A stretch of 64,000 nt of DNA from Adiantum capillus-veneris (Eukaryota > Streptophyta > Polypodiopsida > Polypodiales > Pteridaceae): assembly GCA_014529385.2 (NCBI GenBank), contig CM043964.1, positions 133,272,420 through 133,336,419 of the forward strand. The letters run 5' to 3'. Of the stretch, positions 10,085 through 20,292 are shown piece after piece (position 1 is the stretch's first letter; each line of letters starts with the position of its first letter). The notes under the pieces are model-generated. The model worked only from the letters and a program-made list of their open reading frames with translations. It was not told where the DNA came from and did no database searches. A program made the position numbers and the translations under genes.

Positions 10085-10284
10085 CATTCTCTTTTGTGTT
10101 CTTTCTTTGTGTGTGTGTGAGTGCAAGAGAGAAAGGGTGAGTCTTCTTTGATTGCACTTCTTTCCAAACCCTAGTCTTCATGGCATCTATGGTTTAACTC
10201 CTTCATATAGTTTTTGTTGAGTTCTCTCACAAACTCTCACAACCATAAGCCCGGTGCTTTCCTGGCAAGACCGCAAATTTCTCG

Positions 10285-11600
10285 ACAACGCAGGAGCAGT
10301 AAATAGCTTGAGGAGTCTCATGTCCAGGATGCCATTTCATGTAGTGCTTGGCCGATAGTGGTCGTGATTGACAATACCCGGCTAGCAAGAATAAAACTCT
10401 GACACTTTTTATCAGATTTTATGGGAAGGCCTTACTTCAAATGCAATCACTCATACTTGCATCTAGTAGGCTAGTGGCACTATTCAAGGCCATTTATGGG
10501 CACAAAAATTCACGGTAATATTAGTAGTCAGGGATTTTTGGAAATAATTATGTCATGCAAGGCATTGCCTTGGTCGGCATTTATGCCAAATGTGATGCCC
10601 TTACAATGTTTATGGCCGCCCAATGGAGAAGCTTGGCAAAGCCTTGGCCGATAGGTATGCCAAGTGTGATGCCCTTCAATGGTGCCCAAAGACAACCAAG
10701 CCAAAAGGCCGCCCACTTAAACCATAAGGCCGTCCAAAAGTCGTTGCCCATCCATGACCTCAAAAAACTGGTCACCCAATTAAAGGGCATGGCCAATGGC
10801 CGCCCAAAAGGTAATTAAGGCTTAGTGTGGGAAGGGAAAAAAGAACAAGGAGCAAGAATGGCGAGCAGCACACAGAGGGCGCAGAGAGTGGAAGAATCAC
10901 TCGTGCAGGCCAGCTCGGGCCTCAGTCGGTGTGGGCAAAGAAGGGAAAAATGGAGAGGAGATCCTCGCGCTTCATTTCAGTCCAAGCACCGCGCTGAATT
11001 CCACGCTCGTCCAAAATCCTACGTGCCATGTCATAGGGGGGTTTTTTACGCCTCCCTAGCAACGATGGCACCATCGTTGCTAAGGGAAGAAGGTAGCTAT
11101 TAATAGGGTTGTTTTTGCATGAAGGGATTATTATCCACATGCAAGCTTGGTCGAAGGAGCTTGGAGAGATCTTGGTCGAAGGAGCTTGAGGAGAGCTTGG
11201 TCGAACCAAGGTCGAAGCTTGAGGGTAAGCTTGTCGAGGCTTGAGTAAGCCAAGGTGAAAAGAGGATTCCAAGGAAGGTCGAACCAAGGTCGAAGCTTGA
11301 GGGTAAGCTTGTTGAGTCTTGAGTAAGCCAAGGCGAGAAGAGGATTCCAAGCAAGGTCGAGATTGAACAAGCAACCAAGGTTGAATCTTGAGGGTAAGCT
11401 TGTCGAGGCTTGAGCAAGCCAAGGCGAGAAGAGGATTACAAGAAAACGGAGAGCTTGAGCAAGCCAAGAGGAGAAGGGCTTCTCGAGGCAAGCAATCAAA
11501 GAGAAGCTTGTCGAGGTTGAAGCAAGCAAGTAGGTTGAGAAGAAGCTTGTCAAGGCAAACAAACAAAGCAAGAAAAGCATAAGCAAACAAACAAATGATG
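10285..11600 (+). repeat. Truncated copy of LTR family S
   Basis: Direct repeat of about 13213-14540, recognisable from the shared AAATAGCTTGAGGAGTCTC onward. It contains the same GGCCGCCCAA-type block (10610-10810) and a long minisatellite (about 11150-11540). Both ends are missing compared with the copy at 12757-14985. The region is open in several frames on both strands because its repeat lacks stops, which I do not take as coding. Confidence 0.75.
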
Positions 11601-11629
11601 GTTGTTGGCAATCCATGGTGCGTGAAAAT

Positions 11630-11915
11630 CTAAAATATGAAGAGAGCTGCCATTTGGTGTGCCTTAATAGTCTTTTTGACAGGAATAAAGTGTTCTTGCT
11701 TGCTAAACCTGTTGACTATTGTCCATATTCCCGCATTCCCATCGATAGACTTGGGTAATCCAAAGATAAAATCCATGGTTATACTCTCCCATGGTAAATT
11801 TGGGATAGGCATTGGCTGGAGTAATCCACATTGCGTCCCTCTATCATACTTGGTCTTTTGGCATACCACACATTTTGAAACATACTCTTGTATGTCAACT
11901 AGTAGGCCAATAGAA
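11630..11915 (-). pseudogene. Ty3/gypsy integrase fragment
   Basis: About 90 codons on the minus strand with the second half of an integrase zinc site (KCVVCQKTKY) and the first catalytic Asp region (MDFIFGLPKS), then VNRFSKQEHFIPVKK. This is the chromovirus-like integrase pattern (DIQEYV..C..CQ..K), different from the Tat-type integrases of G1 and G2. It is truncated at both sides and lies between an S-family LTR piece and a CT microsatellite. Confidence 0.75.
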
Positions 11916-12009
11916 ATACGATTGCTGCTTGAGTCTCCATCGCACCCGAAGCGCAATGATTTTACAGTTCACAAGAACTTCAACGAAATCCCTCTACACA
12001 GGAATCCCT

Positions 12010-12017
<8 letters not shown>

Positions 12018-12071
<54 letters not shown>
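12018..12071. repeat. (CT)n microsatellite
   Basis: Almost pure CT dinucleotide tract of about 54 bases. It keeps a long forward frame open (a run of Leu-Ser), which is an artefact of the repeat. Confidence 0.95.
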
Positions 12072-12074
<3 letters not shown>

Positions 12075-12147
12075 TGCTCTACTTGTCCATGTTTTCTTAT
12101 TCATTCATTCAATATTAAGATTAAATGTTCGTGTGTCTTATGTAGGT

Positions 12148-12756
12148 ATGGATGATGATGAGTTTCTTTCTTCTTTGTCACTCCAGCAACGGAGGTGGTA
12201 CGAGGAGCGTCATCTCTCTGGAGCACCATCACGTCATTCTACTCCTTCACCGTCTTCCTCTATTTTGGAGCATTCAGCACACTCTGAAGCTTCGATGTCA
12301 ACGAGACGATCTTCACACTCGTCTAGGCACCGACGCTCTAGTGGTGACAGCGACGGTTGTTGTGGGGATGCCGCCGTTGATGCCTTGACACCGCCTCGTG
12401 TTCGGAGGGTTCTTTACCTTCCCCTTCTTTACCCGCCCCCACACCAGCCACGACATCGCCATCTATGCCAGGTTTCGCGCGGCTATCGATTGTTCTTGGC
12501 TACACACCACTACCTACTCCTCTGGGAGTCCCCCCCAGTCTTCGACACTCCTCGCTTTGGGGCCCAGACTCCAATGGAGACACCTGACGTCCGTACCTCC
12601 ATCGACACATTGCTAGATACCCCTGCTAGAACACCTAGTTTCACGCAACACAGGCGAGAGGGCTTGCCATTTTCATGCATCTTTGCTCCCATTCTAAGAA
12701 AGATGCCAAAAAAATGCACATCGATTTTTTTTGAAGCTTACATGATTAATGAATAG
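12148..12756 (+). pseudogene. Probable N-terminal exon of a CACTA-type transposon protein
   Basis: Begins MDDDEFLSSLSLQQRRWYEE after a possible splice acceptor (TTATGTAG). It continues with Ser/Arg- and then Pro-rich sequence that fits better after a frame change near 12400. Low-complexity Pro/Ser N-termini are usual in plant CACTA (En/Spm) second-gene proteins, and the conserved part appears on the same strand at 14993. The S-family LTR at 12757 separates the two. Assignment rests mainly on that downstream part and on position. Confidence 0.35.
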
Positions 12757-14584
12757 TGTTTAGGGCCTGGTAACAAGCCAAGTTTAATGTTGAATGTATG
12801 TCGATTGCATCAAAAAGGGCCAAATATGCCTTATTGATGCTAAAAAGGACTATGCTTGAAGTGACCACATATGGGATATTGTGATCTAGAACTGTAGCTT
12901 GAAGTGCTCTACCGGCCTGTCTTTACGGCTTGTCGACTGGAGCTACGGTGAAGAAGTTATGGCCGTTTTAAGTTTGAGTTAATGCGGATCCGTACCGGAT
13001 AGGGCAACTGCAATTAGGGTGACAGCATTGAAATGAATGCACGGGCCTGAAGTGCTCACTTTGTGGAGCGTGCCGATCTTTTAAGATCAGCGATCAAAGT
13101 TTCGCTTGCCAAGATATTGGCCGTAAAAGATCCACCGGGGACCGATTCCGTATTGGTCTAGTCGGCTCGGTTGGTGTCTCAGCTGGGATTTTTTGTCTAT
13201 TGTCCAGGTTTTGGAATGCGGGAGCCGCAAATAGCTTGAGGAGTCTCATGTCCGGGATGCCATTTCATGGAGTGCTTGGCCTGCAGTGGTCGTGATTGGC
13301 AATACCCGGCTAGTAAGAATAAAACTCTGACACTTTTTATCGGATGTGATGGGAAGGCCTTACTTCAAATGCAAGCACTCATACTTGCATCTAGCAGGCT
13401 AGTGGCACTATTCAAGGCCATTTAGGGGCACAAAAATTCACGGTAATATTACTAGTCAGGGGATGTTGGAAATAATGATGTCATGCGAGGCATTGCCTTG
13501 GTCGGCATTTATGCCAAATGTGATGCCCTTACAATGATTATGGCCGCCCAATGGAGAAGCTTCAAAGCCTTGCCGATAGCTATGCCAAATGTGATGCCCT
13601 TCAATGGTACCCAAAGAGAACCAAGCCAAAAGGCCGCCCATATAAGCCACAAGACTATCCAAAAGTCGGTGCCCGCCGCCCATGACCTCAAAAAACTGGC
13701 CGCCCAATTAAAGGGCATGGCCAATGGCCGCCCAAACGGTAATTAAGGCTTAGCGTGGGAAGGGAAAAAATAACAAGGAGCAAGAATGGCGAGCAGCGTA
13801 CAGAGGGTGCAGAGAGTGGAAGAATCACTCGCGCAGGCCGACTCGGGCCTTAGCCGGTGTGGGCGAAGAAGGGAAAAATGGAGAGGAGCTCCTCGCACTT
13901 CAATTCGGTCCGAGCTGCGTTGAATTCCACATTGGTTCAAAATCCTACCTGCCACGTCATAGGGGGGTTTTTATGCCTCCCTAGCAATGATGACGCCGTC
14001 GTTGCTAAGGGAGGGAGGGAGCTATTAATAGGGTTCCTCTTGCATGAGGGATTATTATTCACATCCAAGCTTGGTCGAATGAGCTTGGAGAGAGCTTGGT
14101 CGAAGGAGCTTGAGGAGAGCTTGGTCGAACCAAGGGTAAGCTTGTCGAGGCTTGAGTAAGCCAAGGCGAAAAGAGGATTCCAAGCAAAGTCGAACCAAGG
14201 TCGAAGCTTGAGGGTAAGCTTGTGGAGGCTTGAGTAAGCCAAGGCGAGAAGAGGATTCCAAGCAAGGTTGAGATTGAACAAGCAACCAAGGTTGAAGCTT
14301 GAGGGTAAGCTTGTCGTGGCTTGAGCAAGCAAAGGCGAGAAGAGGATTACAAGCAAACGGAGAGCTTGAGCAAGCCAAGAGGACAAGGGGTTGTCGAGGC
14401 AAGCAAGCAGAGCTTGAGAAGGGTAAGCTTGTCGAGGCAAGCAAGCAAAGAGAAGCTTGTCGAGGTTGAAGCAAGCAAGTAGGTTGAGAAGAAGCTTGTC
14501 AAGGCAAGCAAGCAAAGCAAGAAGAGCATAAGTCAAGCAAGCAAGCAAGAAAGAAGAGAATCTTGAGTCAAGGTCAAGGAGGGG

Positions 14585-14631
<47 letters not shown>

Positions 14632-14985
14632 GAGCTTGGACAAGGGAACCTCTCTCTCGTTCTTGAGCTAAAGAAGGGGCAAGAAGGAATTCAAAATCGT
14701 AATTGAAGACATATCAAGCAGACAAACAATAGATCTAGGAGAACCGACGCATTAGGATTTTGTTCGTCAGCGGAAACCTAATTTAGTTATTTCTTTTTTA
14801 TGTATTGCGGAGCCATTAACGGCCCGGAGTAATCTGTAAGGGGAGCTTAAACTCCTAAACTGTCATTTGTGTTAATTAATGGTGTCTTTAACGTCACTTC
14901 TTCATAACTGCGAGTCAATTTTGTTGGTGTTACCAGTTTTCGAGCAATTTTTGTGCGTTGATAGAACTACCAAGTAATTAATAGC
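12757..14985 (+). repeat. LTR family S, probable solo LTR
   Basis: Starts about TGTTTAGGGCC and ends about 14985, with no internal retroelement region attached on either side. It contains the block shared with 10285-11600, the minisatellite at 14070-14520 and a CT microsatellite at 14588-14629. It interrupts what looks like one transposon gene (12148-12756 and 14993-15740). Short AT-rich direct repeats (ATTAAT near 12748 and 14975) are compatible with a target-site duplication but not decisive. Boundaries are approximate. Confidence 0.55.
14070..14520. repeat. Minisatellite inside LTR S (also about 11150-11540)
   Basis: Imperfect tandem units built from GCTTGAGGGTAAGCTTGT, CGAGGCTTGAGTAAGCCAAG and GAGAAGAGGATTCCAAGCA. 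The unit is roughly 75-85 bases with about three to four copies per LTR. Copy number and order differ between the two LTR copies, so the array changed after the copies separated. Confidence 0.75.
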
Positions 14986-14992
14986 TACTGTA

Positions 14993-15740
14993 TTGTGGGG
15001 TGCGGCAATTCTTCACTCTCAATTTTTCCACAGCCAGCAGCCCGGCGCTGACTTGGTTCATGTTTCGAACACATATCCCCCGACACCGTACTCACTCGAC
15101 TTCAGCGGCCACATCATCTTGGATGATGATGGCAAGAAGGTGATCTCGCGCATGCACGATCTTTTCTCTCAGGTGTTTAGACACTACATACTAAACACCT
15201 GGAGTGAAGTACCAAGTATATTAAAAGACAGAGTCATCAGCATGTTGCATGATGAGTTTCCCATGTCAACACGGGATGAGCACTTCAATGAAGACCTGAT
15301 GAAGGTTCGAATGCGCGAATACTGTAAGCACAAGCGTTCTGAAGTGCAAAAATCAATAAAGCATGGGTGGAATAGACCAAATTGGATGGCTAAAGAAGAT
15401 TGAAAGAATGCGAAGCGAGAAACACGCGAAAATCCTGACAAGTGGAAGCAACAAAAGGAGGCAGCCAAAGCGTGAGTAGAGGCAGGGAGCTCGCACCACT
15501 TGCGGAGCGGTGGGTGGGCATCATTTGAGGCCAATTTTATAAGTGTTTTTGCATTGCTCTTTAGGTTTGATAGTTACGTCTATGTATACTTTTAAATTCT
15601 AACATAATGGATTCTTTGTATGTTTTGAATAGTGGTTGGTGACAGGATGTGACAACCACACCGTACGAGCGCCAGTATGCAGGCAGAAAGTAGGGCTTAA
15701 ACGCCCTGATGGACATTCTGAGTTCTTGTGGTGGCATGGT
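14993..15740 (+). pseudogene. CACTA (En/Spm-type) transposon protein, conserved part
   Basis: Follows a CT-rich tract and a possible acceptor (TTTTCCACAG). It reads W.EVP then LKDRVISMLHDEFPM, HKRSEVQKSIKHGWNRPNW and a TGA at about 15401. The frame then continues as NPDKWKQQKEAAKA and SGGWASFEANF, and, in a second block at 15645-15735 with a stop and a shift, as TTPYERQYAGRK and PDGHSEFLWWHG. This order matches plant transposase family Transposase_24 (Ptta/En/Spm). Stops and shifts show it is dead. Family assignment is from remembered pattern, not a search. Confidence 0.55.
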
Positions 15741-16320
15741 TAGTATTAGGGTTTACTCTTCTCTATTGGTTGTATTGTTTTGTAAATTATATGTTTATAC
15801 TTACAGAAAGCTGTCTTATTGTTTTTTCTACAAAATCCGACAGATATGCCGCTTAGACGCGATGAGACATCCGATTAGACAATGTTAGTCTAGCCGTAGC
15901 TAGATAGCATTAGTTTCCTTTTATCATAGCATGTATAATGAGATGACGTGTATACGTCTTTTTGTAATTATTGGAAAACCATGTATATTTTCTCAATAAT
16001 GACAATGGTGTAGTAACTATTACATTTGCAAAGCTTAATTAATAATCAAGTGATTTTGCCTATGATGTGTACAATTGTCATTGATTTACTTTCATCAATT
16101 TACTTTTGTCAGTTTTGTATCTTTATTCTGCAAACAATACTATGGATGATGGAGTTAATGGTTATGTTGTCTTGTGGGTGACTACTTTGGGTCTATACCT
16201 TGCACTTTCTTTTAAAGGTGAATCTGGGCTTATCTTGGATTCATTTAGGTTTGCTCTATTATTGAAACATGCAATATGGTTCATGGGTGGCAGGGAATTC
16301 AATGCCTTGCCACCCAAAAA
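15741..16320. other. Transposon 3' region without recognisable genes
   Basis: AT-rich non-coding sequence after the CACTA-type gene. A stretch at 16140-16210 resembles 50780-50850 (shared GTTAATGGTT-like and ACCTTGCACTTTCTT segments), so a related fragment exists elsewhere in the window. Nothing else seen. Confidence 0.4.
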
Positions 16321-16535
16321 TTCTACTCTCGGGTGTCGCTATAAGCATCACTATATAAGGCTCCTGCAACGTCACTATGAGCATCGCTATAGGTAGCCTG
16401 TAACCATCGCTATATGCGCTGCTAAATAGAGATGAATATAGCGACGCATATAGCAACGATTATAGCGACACTCATAGCGACATTCCCGTAACAACGCTGT
16501 TAGCGACAGTCTTAGCAACACCGAGGAGTATAAAC
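16320..16535. repeat. Inverted and direct TAGCGAC repeats, probable CACTA subterminal region
   Basis: Many copies of TAGCGAC or its variants on both strands: GTCGCTATA and TCGCTATAG on the left half, TATAGCGACG and TTATAGCGACAC on the right. The sequence is partly self-complementary. The same motif family occurs just inside the CACTACAAG end at 24839. Clustered short repeats near the ends are typical of CACTA elements, where the transposase binds. A terminal CTTGTAGTG was not found here. Confidence 0.5.
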
Positions 16536-16559
16536 ACCCAACGTATTTTCGTCACAAAT

Positions 16560-16782
16560 TCACAGACTTAGGCACTGTTCTTGAAGAAAAAGAACAATCT
16601 CCACCTTTCCAAGACGTCATCAGCTCAGTCGAAGTAGAAGAAAGAAAATAAAAAAGTTCATTAACATAACCAAGAGGGTCTTTTTTCACGACATCCTCAA
16701 GGGGAAGATATTCACCAACAACATCATCAATAACTGGAAGAAAGTATTATGAATGTGCAAGAATGGGACATGTAGTGATAGA
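16560..16782 (+). pseudogene. Old copia remnant, gag 5' part of zinc-knuckle region
   Basis: The last part reads SITGRKYYECARMGHVV and runs into copia A at 16783. The frame resumes exactly after copia A at 28289 once the duplicated ATAGA is removed. The first knuckle has lost one Cys (YYEC instead of C..C). This is the outermost and oldest layer of the nest. Upstream of about 16640 I see no clear homology. Confidence 0.55.
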
Positions 16783-17010
16783 TGTTGGAATTAGGGTTGC
16801 AGGGAAATGCACAGCTTGGAGAAGACGAAGGAAGCTCAAGGCACACAGTAGAGAGTATATTACTTAGTGTGCAATGGAAAAGATAGATAGCCCTATAGTG
16901 ATGGGTGTATGTACAATGCACGGGGGGAAAGACCTACTAAAGAGGAAAAAAATGCCCCGACGGTCCTAAGTGTGTTCACACACATCACTTACCACATGTA
17001 TATGGTAACA
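16783..17010 (-). repeat. 3' LTR of copia A
   Basis: 228 bases from TGTTGG to AACA, direct repeat of 28072-28288. Just outside on the right, the minus strand reads CTAGGGGAGATT, the polypurine tract. Confidence 0.9.
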
Positions 17011-17139
17011 AATCTCCCCTAGAGTGATGTGGTGAACAAGATCTGGAACATGAGTAAAGGAAAGTGTCATGCCCTAAGGACATGATCCATCCACAAAGAG
17101 GAGTAAGCCCAAAGCTTTGCAAAAAGCTTCAAACTTCTC

Positions 17140-18122
17140 AGGAGATAATGCCTTTGTGAAAATATCTGCAAGGTTGTTCTGTGTTGGCACATAAGCCAAG
17201 ATGATTTCTCATGGCTGAGAGCCTCTCCCTGACACAGTGGTAATGCACCTCAGTGTGCAATGTGCATTGTGCAAGCATGAAAAACTGGGTTCCTTGAAAT
17301 TGCCAATGCACTATGACTGTTAATGTAGATAGTGTTGGCAGTGTCCTGTCCAACACCCACATCAGCCCATAAGGTGTTTGAGCCATACACACTCAACTGT
17401 AGCTATGAAGACTGCCCTATACTTAGCCTCACAACTCGAAGTGACCACAATAAGTTGCTTCTTGCTCAACCATGATATACATGAACTGCCAAGCATGAAA
17501 CAAAAACCACATGTGGACACTCGTGTGTCAAAACAACCAGCCCAATCAGAGTCTGAAAAAGCATGTAAGTCTGGTTCCAATGATCTCGTCTTGGGATAAA
17601 ACAAGCCAAGAAGTAAAGTGCCACTCAAGTAGCAAAAAATCCTCTTGACAGCCTACCAATGTTTAGACCCTGGGTTATGCATAAATCTGTTGATCTGTGA
17701 GACTGCAAATTGAATATACGGCCTCGTGTTGCATACATAAATGAGGCAAACAATGAAAATTTGGTAAAGAGTGACATCAGTAGGATCACTAGCATCATGT
17801 AGACTCAACTTTAAACCTGTTTCCATTAGAGTGGCAATATGTTTGCAATCTTCAAGTCCAAACTTACATAGCAATGTCTCTATGTAACTTTTCTGACAGA
17901 AGGCAATACCACCATCGCAATTCTTAAACTGTATGCCCAAGTAATGATGCAATAACCCCAAATATTTCACCTTGAAAGTAGCATTCAAATCAGCCTTAAA
18001 TTCAACACTATGTGCCTCATTGTGACCAATGATCAACAAATCATCCACATAAAGAACAACAATGAGAAGTACATCACCCTCACGCTTTACATACAATGTG
18101 CTTTCTATTGGACTGTTACAAA
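17140..18122 (-). pseudogene. Copia A RT C-terminal part and RNase H
   Basis: Minus-strand segments 17653-18122 and 17362-17628 in different frames. The RT active site is VVLYVDDLLIIG (about 18045), followed by HYLGIQF. RNase H has FSDSDWAGCFD (about 17550) and SCEAKYRAV, the copia ADADWAG/EAEY pattern with Lys replacing one residue. Frameshifts and substitutions make it inactive. It is cut at 18122 by copia B, and the rest of RT lies beyond 23749. Confidence 0.85.
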
Positions 18123-18777
18123 TGTTAAGTATGGAGCCCGATTTACCCTTGTAATTTTCAGTGGTAAAAGAGCACATTTGTAAGGCCCCCATTATGAGGA
18201 GAAGCCATCGTGCGTGAAGGAAAATCACTCACCGGAAACCAAAATTTTCACGGACAAGAATCAGGGGCAACTTTAAAGGCCTCGGGGGCAGAGACCCCCG
18301 AGAGTTTTTTTTTGGCCGGAATATTATGGCCGGACGGCAGCCGGAAAGTGGTCGGAAAACAACCGGTCGGTTGGCCGGTGGCCGGTAGTCAATGGCCGAT
18401 GGCCGGTGGTCGGAAGTCAATGGCCGGTGGCCGGTGGCCGAATTCAAAAGCGGACTTGTCTTCTCAAGGGCGGCCACACATGGGCGGATTGGAGGGTCCG
18501 ATTTGGACTTATTCCCACAAGGGCGGCTACACATGGCTGTCTCTCATAAGAGAGGGCAGCCCTTTTGGCCTATAAAAGGAGGCCATTTCTACACACATTT
18601 CATAGTGTGAAGTTGATGCAACAAGGTGAGTGTGAGGTGGTGAGAGTGAAGCAAGGTGGGAGCTCCATTAAGGGTATAATCCCTTTGTAAATTACTTCTT
18701 AATTTGAAGTACTAAAGCCATTGAGTGGCTGCTTTCCCATGGACGTAGCCCACATTGGGTGAACCACGTATATCGTG

Positions 18778-18842
<65 letters not shown>

Positions 18843-18926
18843 CTATAATCTCGTGTATGTAAATCTGTCTTTCTCCATTAAGTAATCTACTCAATTATCT
18901 ATTTAGCTACGTCTTATTTCCTAACA
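18123..18926 (+). repeat. 5' LTR of copia B
   Basis: 804 bases. It contains a dense GGCCGGTGG/GGTCGG repeat block (about 18311-18445), a TATA box, and a CT microsatellite at 18783-18839. It differs from the 3' LTR mainly near 18270-18320 (a different GGGGGCAGAGACCCCC-containing stretch) and in the number of GGCCGGTGG units, so the LTRs do not form a simple identical pair. Confidence 0.93.
18571..18578 (+). promoter_or_regulatory. TATA box of copia B 5' LTR
   Basis: TATAAAAG within GGCCTATAAAAGGAGGCC. The same sequence is at 23396 in the 3' LTR. Transcription would start about 30 bases downstream, near the CACACATTTCATAG stretch, which would mark the U3/R border. Confidence 0.7.
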
Positions 18927-18928
18927 AC

Positions 18929-18940
18929 TGGTATCAGAGC
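18929..18940 (+). other. Primer-binding site of copia B
   Basis: TGGTATCAGAGC, the complement of the 3' end of plant initiator-Met tRNA, two bases after the LTR end. Confidence 0.92.
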
Positions 18941-18990
18941 AAGGTTTTCTCGTAGCTAAATTATCTCAAGGAAAGGATTCCTTGAATTGA

Positions 18991-20292
18991 GTGGGAGTTA
19001 TGGCGGAGGAAGGGAAGCTCAAGATTGAGAAGTTCAACGGCAAAAACTACCAACATTGGAAGATGCAAATTGAAGACTATCTCTACCAGAAGGACCTCTA
19101 TTTGCCACTAGGCGGTCTTGTGAAGAAGCCCGCAACAATGGCAGATGAAGCATGGATTGTCCTTGATCGAAAGGCACTGGGAACAATCCGGTTAAGCTTG
19201 GCGTCAACGGTGGCCTTCAATGTTTCGGAGATGAAGACCACGGAGGACTTGATGAAGTCACTTGACGACTTCTACGAGAAACCATCGGCATCCAATAAGG
19301 TATTTCTTATGAAGCGCTTGTTCAATCTAAAGATGGCAAAGAATGGTTCAGTTGCAGAACACCTAAATGACTTTAACACAAACATAAGTCAACTTCGATC
19401 AGTGAAAATCAATTTCGATGACGAAGTACGAGCTCTCCTTATACTATCATCTCTACCGGATAGTTGGGAGAGCCTTGTGATGGCTGTAAGTAATTCTATC
19501 TCTGGCACAAATACTCTTAAGTTTGATGATGTTGTGGGTGTTCTCCTAAGCGAGGAAATGCAAAGGAGAAGCACAGGAGAATCATCAAGTGCTGCACTAT
19601 CAGTGGAAACAAGAGGAAGGCCTAAGGAGAGGTTCAAAAACCAAAAGGGTCGTGATCGCTCAAGGCGGAGCAAGTCACGCACAAAGTCAGTTCTTGAATG
19701 TTGGAACTGCGGCAAGAAAGGCCACGTCAAGAAGGATTGCTGGTCCAAGAAGAAGAAGGAGACAGAGTCTCAAGACAACAAGCCAACATTGGAGGCCAAT
19801 GTGGCAGGTAAAGTAGAGCAAGATGCTCTAATTCTCTCATTAGACAATGTGTCTAATTCCTGGATAGTAGATTCCGGGGCTTCATTCCATGCGACACCAC
19901 ACAAGCAACATTTCCAAGACTACACTAAAGGTAATTTTGGGTATGTATACTTGGGAGATGATGAAGCTTGTGAGATTGTCGGCAAGGGTACAGTTTCTGT
20001 CAAAACTGCTAACGGAAATGAATGGAAGCTTAAAGATGTTAGGCATGTTCCTTCTCTTCGCAAAAATTTGATCTCTACAGGACAATTGGACGATGAAGGT
20101 CACAACATTGCATTTGGAAACAAACTGTGGAAGATCTCAAAGGGATCTTTGGTGGTTGCCAAGGGTGAAAAAGTCGGTACACTTTACTTGTGTACTGTTA
20201 GCACGCAACCTTCAGCTTGTGCAGCAACTACAGAAGTTGACAGTGCGGTGTGGCACTACCGACTTGGGCATATGAGTGCCAAAGGAATGTAA
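18991..20292 (+). CDS. Copia B gag, protease and integrase start
   Basis: 433 codons. Start chosen at the first ATG after the primer site; a second ATG three codons later (MAEEGKLKIEKFNG) fits the usual copia gag start better. Gag at about residues 10-200. A perfect CCHC knuckle CWNCGKKGHVKKDC at about 236-249, after a basic Arg/Lys stretch. Protease with WIVDSGASFHATPHK near 290. Integrase zinc site begins WHYRLGHM near 425. The frame stops at TAA 20290-20292 but continues in the same phase at 20323, so this is one nonsense change in a gag-pol polyprotein. Confidence 0.92.
   Translation: MGVMAEEGKLKIEKFNGKNYQHWKMQIEDYLYQKDLYLPLGGLVKKPATMADEAWIVLDRKALGTIRLSLASTVAFNVSEMKTTEDLMKSLDDFYEKPSASNKVFLMKRLFNLKMAKNGSVAEHLNDFNTNISQLRSVKINFDDEVRALLILSSLPDSWESLVMAVSNSISGTNTLKFDDVVGVLLSEEMQRRSTGESSSAALSVETRGRPKERFKNQKGRDRSRRSKSRTKSVLECWNCGKKGHVKKDCWSKKKKETESQDNKPTLEANVAGKVEQDALILSLDNVSNSWIVDSGASFHATPHKQHFQDYTKGNFGYVYLGDDEACEIVGKGTVSVKTANGNEWKLKDVRHVPSLRKNLISTGQLDDEGHNIAFGNKLWKISKGSLVVAKGEKVGTLYLCTVSTQPSACAATTEVDSAVWHYRLGHMSAKGM

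Larger units (their letters stand above)
9421..10290 (+). mobile_element. 5' leader fragment of another Tat-like element
   Basis: Plus-strand remnant identified by two small ORFs homologous to those upstream of gag in G1 and G2. No gag follows: the next in-phase ATG after the ORFs (MASMV) stops at once. The sequence then gives way to the S-family LTR piece at about 10285. It may be part of an older element into which G1 inserted. Confidence 0.55.

Noticed and set aside
10555-10818. 87-codon frame conserved at 13483-13746
   Set aside because: Conserved only because both lie in copies of LTR S; also open on the other strand, with repeats of a GCC-rich unit. No sign of separate coding selection.
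10922-11616. Long minus-strand frames (229 and 161 codons) over 10922-11616 and similar ones at 13937-14548
   Set aside because: The minisatellite has few stops in any frame, giving several overlapping long frames at once.
18210-18610. Overlapping frames of 72-121 codons, repeated at 23028-23435
   Set aside because: Inside the copia B LTRs and due to GGCCGG repeats that lack stops.
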